Positions 23,699 to 29,812 of a stretch of 29,812 bases of DNA are shown piece by piece. The notes under the pieces were generated by a model. It was not told the DNA's origin. It worked only from the letters and a program-made list of their open reading frames with translations, and made no database searches. This stretch comes from an uncultured Clostridia bacterium (lineage in GTDB: Bacteria; Bacillota; Clostridia; Christensenellales; Aristaeellaceae): positions 1 to 29,812 of the forward strand of contig CALCTW010000069.1 in NCBI GenBank assembly GCA_937907055.1, written 5' to 3'. Each line of letters starts with the position of its first letter. The first letter of the stretch is position 1. Both the position numbers and the translations under genes were made by a program.

Positions 23699-25681
23699 AT
23701 GATCAAGAGAAGCACCCGGATCACAGCCCTGATCGCGCTGATACTGATGCTGGGGTTGATCGGATCCGCTGCCGCACAGGAAACCGTGCTGAACGGATAT
23801 GACAAAAAGAACGGATATCAGTATGTGCAATTTGGAACCTATCCTTATGAAGCGAACGGCAACAAAGCGCCGATCCTTTGGCGCGTGCTGACGGCAGATT
23901 CCGGAAAGGCTTATATCCTGACCGAATATATCGTGGATTTTTACTATACCCATTGGGACAGTAATAAGTACTATGATATGAAGAACTGGAACAACAGTGA
24001 TCTGTATCAGTATCTGCAGAATGATTTTACCGCGCGCGCTTTTACGGAAGGCGAGAAGGACGCGCTGATCCGCGATGCTGAGGATGGTTCCCTGGTGGCG
24101 GTGCTGCATGTGGAAGAGGCGAGAAACGCGGCTTACGGCTTTGCCGAGAACCGTGACCGTCTGTGCAAGGGCACGCCTTACGCAAAGAACTATACCCTGC
24201 AGGTGAACACGGGAACGAAGATCAGAAACTATAACCTGTACACCTACAAGGATGGAAATTCTCCGTGGTTCCTGCGGGAAAAGAGCACGGACTCTCATTC
24301 AATGCAGCGTGAGATCCTGAATGAAGGCAAATTCGGAAAAGTGGGATGCACGAACGCGGATGTCGGTATCCGTCCCTGCGCGTGGATCGATCTGAGCAAG
24401 CTTGTGATCGAAGGCGGAAGCGGAACAAAGGATGATCCGTATCAGCTGAAGGCGGCGAATGAACCTGCAGCGGCAGAAACACCGCAGCCGGCGGAAAACA
24501 AAACGACCGAAGCCCCCGCGGCGACGCCTGCCGAAACGCCTGCTCCGGCCGTGACGGAAACACCGGCCGTGATCACGGAAGCGACCGCTGAACCCACCGC
24601 GGAGCCTGCGAAGAGCGAGGGCGGGAAAACGGTCTTTACCGCGGCGGCAGACCCGGCGACGATCCATCCGCTCTTCCCGGCATTGACAGAGGAAGGTTTC
24701 CTTCCGGCCGGCGAACCTGAGTTTGTACTTGAGGACGAAGAAAACGGCCTGTGGCTCTATTGCTCGCAGACACTGCGTGTAGAGATCACACGGAAGACCG
24801 GTTCTGTGATCCATGAAAAGAAAGAAAAAGTGATCCGCTGGTATGAGGCGCAGATCTATACCCGCGACAACAGTGAAGTATTTGACCTGTACGCGCTGAA
24901 TGAAGAAAAGTATACCAATATCTATACGCTCGCGCTGGCGGAGGATATGGCCAAACAGCACAAACTCGTATTCAGCCTGAACAGCGACTATTTCATCTAT
25001 CGTGTGACCCGTGACAAGGAAGAAAGCTATGTTTACCCGATCGGCACAGAGATCCGTGACGGAAACGTGATGTATACGCAGACAAGAAACAGCAAATCCT
25101 ATGTGTATCCGCCGCTCGATGTGCTGGCGCTGTATCCGGACGGCAATATGCGTGTTTTCCCGAATAAGCTGCTGTATGACAGCGATTATAAGCATGCCTC
25201 TGTTGAGTTTGACGGTGTGACCTACAGCTATCAGACGACCAAGGGAATCAAGCTGAACGGACGCCAGCAGGCGGAAAACGCCATGGCGGAGATGATCCTC
25301 GCGAGCGGCGCGACGGATACCCTGTGCTTCGGTCCCATTCTGATTCAGAACGGACAGAAGGCCGATACAGGGGAATGGGGGACTTCCCTTAATCCGCGTA
25401 CGGCGATCGGCATGGTTGAGCCGGGACATTATGTGAGCGTGGTGGTCGAAGGCCGCCTGGGCTCCAAGGGGATCAGCTACGGCACCGACTGCGCATGGCT
25501 GGTGGAAAAGATGGCGGAGCTGAACTGCGAGATCGCCTTCAATCTGGACGGCGGCGCGACGACTGCCATGATGTTCATGGGCAAGCAGATCTCTGTTTCC
25601 GGCGATTACGGCAATGGACTGAACGAGCGCAAACAGAACGAGCTGCTCGGCATCGGTCACTACATGAATGATATGAACTGA
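23699..25681 (+). CDS. Secreted fusion of a DUF6273-like domain and a NAGPA-type phosphodiester glycosidase domain
   Basis: A 660-residue exported protein. Seen: a signal peptide (1-26, ending SAAAQ); a DUF6273-like domain at about 35-235 with YQYVQFGTYPY, NWNNSDLYQYLQNDF and a closing IRPCAWIDLS; a Thr/Pro/Glu/Ala-rich linker at about 253-307; and a C-terminal domain at about 420-660 matching the N-acetylglucosamine-1-phosphodiester alpha-N-acetylglucosaminidase (NAGPA) family, with IGMVEPGHYVSVVVEGR and NLDGGATTAM (615-624). The second domain removes sugar or other groups from phosphodiesters. A wall or exopolysaccharide substrate is likely but unproven. Start: ATG at 23699 with GGGAGG. It has its own promoter, though it shares strand and envelope theme with the preceding operon. 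Confidence 0.82.
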   Translation: MIKRSTRITALIALILMLGLIGSAAAQETVLNGYDKKNGYQYVQFGTYPYEANGNKAPILWRVLTADSGKAYILTEYIVDFYYTHWDSNKYYDMKNWNNSDLYQYLQNDFTARAFTEGEKDALIRDAEDGSLVAVLHVEEARNAAYGFAENRDRLCKGTPYAKNYTLQVNTGTKIRNYNLYTYKDGNSPWFLREKSTDSHSMQREILNEGKFGKVGCTNADVGIRPCAWIDLSKLVIEGGSGTKDDPYQLKAANEPAAAETPQPAENKTTEAPAATPAETPAPAVTETPAVITEATAEPTAEPAKSEGGKTVFTAAADPATIHPLFPALTEEGFLPAGEPEFVLEDEENGLWLYCSQTLRVEITRKTGSVIHEKKEKVIRWYEAQIYTRDNSEVFDLYALNEEKYTNIYTLALAEDMAKQHKLVFSLNSDYFIYRVTRDKEESYVYPIGTEIRDGNVMYTQTRNSKSYVYPPLDVLALYPDGNMRVFPNKLLYDSDYKHASVEFDGVTYSYQTTKGIKLNGRQQAENAMAEMILASGATDTLCFGPILIQNGQKADTGEWGTSLNPRTAIGMVEPGHYVSVVVEGRLGSKGISYGTDCAWLVEKMAELNCEIAFNLDGGATTAMMFMGKQISVSGDYGNGLNERKQNELLGIGHYMNDMN

Positions 25682-25701
25682 TAATAGATAAGGGTAAAGT
25701 G

Positions 25702-25730
25702 AAAGCCTCTGCCTTACGGCAGAGGCTTTT
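25702..25730. terminator. Terminator between the DUF6273-glycosidase gene and clpX
   Basis: AAAGCCTCTGCC and GGCAGAGGCTTT (25702-25729) form a perfect 12-bp stem with a TTAC loop, followed by T. With the short A-run on the left it may also stop clpX transcription from the other side. Confidence 0.85.
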
Positions 25731-25773
25731 GTGTTAGCGATATGGATATGACGTGTGAGAAAGGACAGGCGGA

Positions 25774-27096
25774 TCAGGCGTTATCCTTCGCGGGAGAAGC
25801 ATCGGCGTCGCTGCGGAGCAGTGCCTTCGGCGGACGCTTCGGAAGGGCTTTTTTGAGGACAAGGGTGGGTTCTGTGCCCTTTAAAATGCAATCCTCCGTG
25901 ATGATGCACTTGCTGACATCCTTGCGGCCGGGCAGGGAGAACATGGTCTCCAGCATGGCTTCCTCGATGATGGAGCGCAGACCGCGGGCACCGCACTTGC
26001 GCTCGATCGCCTTGGCGGCGATGGCCTTGAGTGATTCGGGGGTAAATTCAAGCTCGATATCGTCAAGACCGAGGAGCCTCATATACTGCTTGGTAAGGGC
26101 GTTCTTGGGCTTGCTGAGAATGCTGACAAGCGCTTCTTCATCGAGCGGCTCCAGCGCGGCGGTGATCGGAAGACGACCGACGAATTCGGGGATCAGGCCG
26201 TAACGGATGAGATCCTCCGGACGCATCTCCTTGAACGCGCGGGTGCTTTCGTCGCCGAAGGTGCTCTTATCGGTGCCGAAGCCCATCAACTTCTTGCCTG
26301 TACGGGCGCTGATGATCTTTTCAAGACCGTCGAAAGCGCCGCCGCAGATGAAGAGGATGTTTGTGGTGTCGATGCGGATGCATTCCTGCTGGGGATGCTT
26401 GCGCCCGCCCTGCGGAGGAACGGAAGCGACTGTGCCCTCAAGGATCTTGAGGAGCGCCTGCTGGACACCCTCGCCGCTGACATCACGGGTGATGGACATA
26501 TTTTCGCTCTTGCGGGCGATCTTGTCGATCTCATCGATATAGATGATGCCGCGTTCTGCCGCGTGAATATCGTTATCGGCAGCCTGAATGAGGCGAAGAA
26601 GGATGTTTTCGACATCCTCACCGACATAGCCGGCTTCTGTGAGCGTAGTGGCATCGGCAATGGCGAAGGGGACGTTGAGGGTGCGGGCAAGGGTCTGCGC
26701 AAGATACGTTTTACCGCTGCCGGTAGGACCGAGCAGAAGGATGTTGCTCTTCTGGAGCTCCGCGTCGTTATCGTTTTTGGGGGCGTTGATGCGCTTGTAA
26801 TGGTTGTATACAGCAACGCAGAGCGTGCGCTTGGCCTTTTCCTGACCGACCACATAGTCATCCAGAACGGCCTTCATTTCGGAAGGCAGGGGAAGCTTTT
26901 TGCTCTCCTGCGCGGCACGCGCGGCGCGGCGGGCGCCTTTCTTGGCACTGGGGCGGTCGTCGCTGAGGATCTCATAGCAGATCTCAATACAATCGTTGCA
27001 GATGAAAACGCCGGGACCCGCTACGAGCTTCTCGACCATATCCGCCGGACGGCCGCAGAAGCTGCAGCGCTGTTTCTGATCGTTATCTTTTGCCAT
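25774..27096 (-). CDS. clpX: ClpX, ATP-dependent unfoldase of ClpXP
   Basis: A 440-residue AAA+ unfoldase that recognises, unfolds and feeds proteins to ClpP. Seen: the N-terminal C4 zinc-binding domain (Cys11, Cys14, Cys33, Cys36), Walker A GPTGSGKT, the pore loop GYVGED, Walker B IIYIDEIDKI, the MGFG loop that corresponds to the IGF loop docking on ClpP, sensor 2 GARGLRSIIE, and a short charged C-terminal tail. Length is typical (about 420-430). Start: ATG at 27096 behind AGGAG, 14 bases after clpP. Last gene of the tig-clpP-clpX operon. Confidence 0.97.
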   Translation of the reverse strand: MAKDNDQKQRCSFCGRPADMVEKLVAGPGVFICNDCIEICYEILSDDRPSAKKGARRAARAAQESKKLPLPSEMKAVLDDYVVGQEKAKRTLCVAVYNHYKRINAPKNDNDAELQKSNILLLGPTGSGKTYLAQTLARTLNVPFAIADATTLTEAGYVGEDVENILLRLIQAADNDIHAAERGIIYIDEIDKIARKSENMSITRDVSGEGVQQALLKILEGTVASVPPQGGRKHPQQECIRIDTTNILFICGGAFDGLEKIISARTGKKLMGFGTDKSTFGDESTRAFKEMRPEDLIRYGLIPEFVGRLPITAALEPLDEEALVSILSKPKNALTKQYMRLLGLDDIELEFTPESLKAIAAKAIERKCGARGLRSIIEEAMLETMFSLPGRKDVSKCIITEDCILKGTEPTLVLKKALPKRPPKALLRSDADASPAKDNA

Positions 27097-27110
27097 ATTA
27101 TCTCCTAAGG

Positions 27111-27695
27111 TTATTTGCGCGGCTGGTAGATCTCATCGATGATGCCGTAGGCCAGCGCTTCGTCAGCGGTCATGAAGTGATCACGTTCCGCGTCGGCTTC
27201 CAGCTTTTTGAGCGTCTGACCGGTCATTTCAGCCATCATTTTGTTCATCTTTTTCTTGGTCTTGAGCAGCCATTCCGCGTGGATGCTGACATCAGTGGCC
27301 TGACCGGACGCGCCGCCGCTGGGCTGATGGATCATGATCTCGGAATTGGGCAGGGCGAGACGCTTGCCCTTTGTGCCGCTCATGAGCAGGAAAGCGCCCA
27401 TGCTGGCGGCAAGACCGATGCAGACGGTGCGCACATCGCAGTGGATGTACTTCATGGTGTCATAGATGGCCATGCCGGCAGTGACGCTGCCGCCGGGGCT
27501 GTTGATGTAGATGCTGATATCGGAATCGGGGTTTTCGCTGTCAAGGAAGAGCAGCTGCGCGACAACGCTGTTGGCAACATTGTCATCGATCGGGCCGCCG
27601 AGAAAAATGATACGGTCCTTTAAAAGGCGGGAATAGATATCCATCGCGCGCTCGCCGTTCGCGCTGTGTTCGATCACGTAGGGGATAAGGGACAT
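27111..27695 (-). CDS. clpP: ClpP, ATP-dependent protease proteolytic subunit
   Basis: A 194-residue serine protease that forms the two-ring tetradecamer chamber of ClpXP and ClpCP. Seen: the complete triad Ser98 (GLAASMGAF), His123 (EIMIHQPSGG) and Asp172 (ERDHFM), the oxyanion-region SPGGSVTAG, and the handle helix. Length is typical (about 195). AAGGAG lies upstream of the ATG. It is flanked by tig and clpX in the classical order. A 14-bp palindrome and a strong hairpin lie in the 95-base gap to tig. Confidence 0.98.
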   Translation of the reverse strand: MSLIPYVIEHSANGERAMDIYSRLLKDRIIFLGGPIDDNVANSVVAQLLFLDSENPDSDISIYINSPGGSVTAGMAIYDTMKYIHCDVRTVCIGLAASMGAFLLMSGTKGKRLALPNSEIMIHQPSGGASGQATDVSIHAEWLLKTKKKMNKMMAEMTGQTLKKLEADAERDHFMTADEALAYGIIDEIYQPRK

Positions 27696-27709
27696 GTGTT
27701 TCTCCTTTC

Positions 27710-27723
27710 CTGTAAACTTACAG
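27710..27723. promoter_or_regulatory. 14-bp palindrome just upstream of clpP
   Basis: CTGTAA-AC-TTACAG is a perfect inverted repeat ending 14 bases before the clpP start codon, next to its ribosome binding site. It does not match the CtsR or CIRCE operators. It may be an operator or a hairpin; function unknown. Confidence 0.45.
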
Positions 27724-27741
27724 AGGTGTAATGATAAGAAT

Positions 27742-27773
27742 GGCGCTTACATCTTAGATAAGCTGTAAGCGCC
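27742..27773 (-). terminator. Hairpin between tig and clpP, weak terminator or processing site
   Basis: GGCGCTTACA and TGTAAGCGCC (27742-27751 and 27764-27773) form a perfect 10-bp stem with a 12-base loop, beginning 17 bases after the tig stop. The following minus-strand sequence has only scattered T, so termination should be partial, letting clpPX be co-transcribed at a lower level. Confidence 0.55.
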
Positions 27774-27790
27774 GTTCCGGAGAGATGAGA

Positions 27791-29164
27791 TTATTCAGCG
27801 TCTTCGCCGGCAGCTTCAACAGCATCGGCAACGGCGTTCACGGTTTCGTTCAGATCGATCTGGGGCTTCTCTTCTTCTTCGGTGACAACAGCGGAAGCCT
27901 TGATCATGTCAACGACCTTGCGGATCACAGCGTTCTCCTTCAGGTATTCCATCTGACGATCGTTGAGGGACTTCTTGAAGTCTTCGACTTCGCGGCCGGC
28001 ACGGTCGGCTTCGTCCTTCACGGCAGCTTCGACTTCTTCGTCGGTGGCTTCGACATTCTCAGCCTTCTTGATGGCTTCGAGAACCAGCTGCATCTTGACA
28101 CGATTGGTGGCTTCGGTGCGATACATGTCCTTCACCTGATCAACGGTCTGACCGGTGTACTTCATGTAATCTTCGAAGCGCAGACCCTGATAGGCCATAC
28201 GCATGGTCATTTCACGGATCATGACATCCAGTTCATCTTCGATCATCTGGTTGGGGATGTCGCAGTCGCAGGCATCGACAGCAGCCTGAACGAGGTCATT
28301 TTCCATCTGGATATCGCTGTTCTTGTCAGCGGCTTCTTCCAGTTCCTTCACGATGGCGGCCTTGTAGGCGTCAAAGGTGTCGAAATCGGAAACATCGGCA
28401 GCGAAATCATCGTTCATTTCGGGCTTGACCTTCACGGTGGCGCTGTTGACCTTTACATGGAAAATGGCATCCTTGCCCTTGAGGTTCTCAGCGTGATATT
28501 CCTCAGGGAACTTGACAGCGAGATCCTTCTCTTCGCCGATGTTCATGCCGACCATCTGCGCTTCAAAGCCGGGGATGAAGCTGTTGCTGCCCAGCTCGAG
28601 GGTCTGACCCGCGGCGGTACCGCCTTCGAAAGCAACGCCGTCAACGGTGCCGGCATAATCGAGGTTCACGATATCGCCCATCTCCAGCGCGCGGCCCTCG
28701 ACATCGGCGGTGGTGGTGGCCTTTTCGACATCGCGGTCGATGCGGCGCTGGATCTCTTCATCGGTGACCTTGTGGACGCGCTTGACAGCCTTCAGGCCCT
28801 TGTAATCGCCCAGAGTGACATCGGGCTTCACGAAGACCTTGACAGAGAACTGGCAGTTCTTGCCGGAGCCGATCTGCGTCATTTCATCCATTTCGGGACG
28901 ATCGACAACTTCGAGGTTGTTCTGCTGGATGGCTTCTTCGTAAACGGAGGGGAAGAGGATATCGAGCGCCTCATCATAGAAAACGCCTTCGCCGTAGTAC
29001 TGTTCGATCAGCTTACGGGGGGCCTTGCCCTTACGGAAGCCGGGGATATTTACACGACCGCGAACTTTCAGATAGGCCTGAGACATAGCCTTATCAAATT
29101 CTTCTGCGGCGATATCAAAACTGATCTTGACCTGATTGCCGGAAATCTTCTCAACGTTGCTCAT
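27791..29164 (-). CDS. tig: Trigger factor, ribosome-associated chaperone
   Basis: A 457-residue chaperone with peptidyl-prolyl isomerase activity that binds nascent chains at the ribosome exit. Seen: the N-terminal ribosome-binding domain with the signature GFRKGKAPRKL (about residues 43-53), an FKBP-like PPIase domain at about 155-240 with GDIVNLDYAGTVDGVAFEGG and FIPGFEAQMVG, and the helical C-terminal domain, ending in an acidic alanine-rich tail. Length is close to the usual 430-450. Start: the ATG at 29164, behind GGAGG; an ATG eight codons upstream (29188) precedes that site and is less likely. First gene of tig-clpP-clpX. Confidence 0.96.
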   Translation of the reverse strand: MSNVEKISGNQVKISFDIAAEEFDKAMSQAYLKVRGRVNIPGFRKGKAPRKLIEQYYGEGVFYDEALDILFPSVYEEAIQQNNLEVVDRPEMDEMTQIGSGKNCQFSVKVFVKPDVTLGDYKGLKAVKRVHKVTDEEIQRRIDRDVEKATTTADVEGRALEMGDIVNLDYAGTVDGVAFEGGTAAGQTLELGSNSFIPGFEAQMVGMNIGEEKDLAVKFPEEYHAENLKGKDAIFHVKVNSATVKVKPEMNDDFAADVSDFDTFDAYKAAIVKELEEAADKNSDIQMENDLVQAAVDACDCDIPNQMIEDELDVMIREMTMRMAYQGLRFEDYMKYTGQTVDQVKDMYRTEATNRVKMQLVLEAIKKAENVEATDEEVEAAVKDEADRAGREVEDFKKSLNDRQMEYLKENAVIRKVVDMIKASAVVTEEEEKPQIDLNETVNAVADAVEAAGEDAE

Positions 29165-29186
29165 TTGCGGGATTCCTCCATGTGTC

Positions 29187-29223
29187 ATTCAAAAATGAAT
29201 CTATGTATGTGCCGAGTGCACAT
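29187..29223 (-). promoter_or_regulatory. Two small hairpins in the tig leader
   Basis: ATTCA/TGAAT (29187-29200, four-base loop) and ATGTGC/GCACAT (29207-29223, five-base loop) are both between the predicted start of transcription and the tig ribosome binding site. No known riboswitch is recognised. Confidence 0.35.
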
Positions 29224-29231
29224 CGCATGAA

Positions 29232-29260
29232 ATAATACCATAAAATAATGTAAAAAGCAA
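29232..29260 (-). promoter_or_regulatory. Promoter of tig-clpP-clpX
   Basis: Minus-strand TTGCTT (29260-29255) and TATTAT (29237-29232) with a 17-bp spacer. The leader to the tig ATG is about 60 nt. Between 29261 and 29514 no gene is visible; there is only an imperfect inverted repeat (GATCGTTTT / AAAACGACC, 29397-29434). Confidence 0.65.
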
Positions 29261-29514
29261 GGGAGAAAAAGGGCTGAAAGGCTTTAAACAAAGGAAAATC
29301 CGCATATTGCAGAGGTTTTTTTTCAAATCTGAAGTATTGGGCCAGGAGATGAAGCAGATCTCGTGTGATGTCAATGCGGCGATCATGAATATATACGATC
29401 GTTTTATATTTGGATACGTTTGGACAAAACGACCGATTAAAAGTGAACAGAAATGAAATGTGACCCAAAGACGAACAATAAGAGCGTATTTGAACGAAAT
29501 TGTGAAAATAGTTC

Positions 29515-29543
29515 TTTACAAAAGTGAATGTGTATGCTAATAT
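29515..29543 (+). promoter_or_regulatory. Promoter of the T-box leader
   Basis: TTTACA (29515-29520) and TAATAT (29538-29543) with a 17-bp spacer. Transcription would start near 29550, just before stem I. Confidence 0.7.
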
Positions 29544-29554
29544 TTGATTAATTT

Positions 29555-29812
29555 CATAGCACAAAGGCTGTGACGAAGACGGCTGAGATGCTTTGATTTC
29601 AGAGAGCCGGTGGTTGGTGTGAACCGGTATCAACACATTTCAAAAGCCCATCCCTTCTGAGCCGGAACGCTGAAGGCAATGCTGCGTAAGGGTTCCCGTA
29701 AGGCTGCGTAAATGCACAGGGCATGTAAGTGTCCGATGAGGTGGCGGTCAACTGACCGCAATTTGAGTGGTACCGCGGATTATCCGTCTCAAAGCTTGTG
29801 CTTTGAGATTTA
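29555..29812 (+). ncRNA. T-box riboswitch, probably tRNA-Phe-specific (3' end cut by the window)
   Basis: A leader RNA that binds uncharged tRNA and then lets transcription continue into an amino acid gene. Seen: stem I base GGCT/AGCC with a kink-turn-like GACGAAGA; a bulge with AGAGAG; the distal loop GGTTGGTGTGAACC; a later hairpin GCGGTCA/TGACCGC (29744-29759); the T-box core GAGTGGTACCGCGG (29765-29778); and the start of the terminator, CTCAAAGC/GCTTTGAG (29788-29807). Manual folding puts TTC (29639-29641), followed by A, in the specifier position, which means Phe. The bulge TGGT pairs with a tRNA ending ACCA, and tRNA-Phe has A73. The regulated gene, perhaps pheS, lies beyond the edge. 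The T-box call is firm, the specificity less so. Confidence 0.92.

Noticed and set aside
29397..29434. Inverted repeat GATCGTTTT / AAAACGACC as a terminator or attachment site
   Set aside because: Imperfect, 20-base spacer, no T-run, no adjacent gene or integrase.
29151..29636. Minus-strand frame overlapping the tig promoter and T-box
   Set aside because: It would cross a promoter and a structured leader on the other strand, has an AT-driven composition and shows no recognisable protein.

Overview
The window looks like a chromosomal segment of an anaerobic Clostridia-type Firmicute, moderately GC-rich and probably from the gut or rumen. The evidence is HPr kinase/phosphorylase, long-form HPF, an argR-recN pair, tig-clpP-clpX, a T-box leader and pyruvate:ferredoxin oxidoreductase. 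The exact taxon cannot be read from the sequence. One join near position 520 looks chimeric, which would suit a metagenome-derived contig.

Layout. 1-1710 (minus): the N-terminal third of pyruvate:ferredoxin oxidoreductase runs in frame into an unrelated AT-rich AlbA_2/HATPase-type regulator fragment and leaves the window. 1956-3353 (minus): MATE transporter. 3671-4210 (minus): long hibernation factor. 4509-7730 (plus): a lipase_3-like protein, an RluA-family pseudouridine synthase and a Cof-type HAD phosphatase, followed by a 10-bp-period repeat array and a two-way terminator. 8020-10136 (minus): argR-recN, with a candidate Arg operator over the argR promoter. 10439-14881 (plus): a cytoplasmic TIM-barrel-type glycosidase split by one in-frame TAG, then a GH2 beta-galactosidase. 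14940-18324 (minus): hprK, a ROK glucokinase and asnS. 18432-19571 (minus): secreted CapA-like metallophosphatase, divergent from the next operon.

19790-23582 (plus) is the most unusual part. It is a compact four-gene operon with its own promoter and terminator. It encodes a ZorA-like MotA-family stator with a long cytoplasmic helical tail, a ZorB-like MotB/OmpA protein with a long periplasm-side coiled coil, a one-pass membrane protein of unknown function, and a secreted VanX-type D-Ala-D-Ala dipeptidase. None of the known Zorya effectors (ZorC, D, E, F, G) is present, so this may be a motor-plus-wall-peptidase module and not a classical Zorya system. It is followed at 23699-25681 (plus) by a secreted DUF6273-phosphodiester glycosidase fusion.

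25774-29164 (minus): tig-clpP-clpX, the protein folding and degradation operon. 29515-29812 (plus): a promoter and T-box riboswitch, probably phenylalanine-specific (UUC specifier, UGGU bulge), whose terminator and target gene run off the right edge.

Intergenic regions are short and most hold a recognisable promoter, terminator or hairpin. Of the 21 genes with a visible stop other than the split glycosidase, 13 end in TGA, 8 in TAA and none in TAG.
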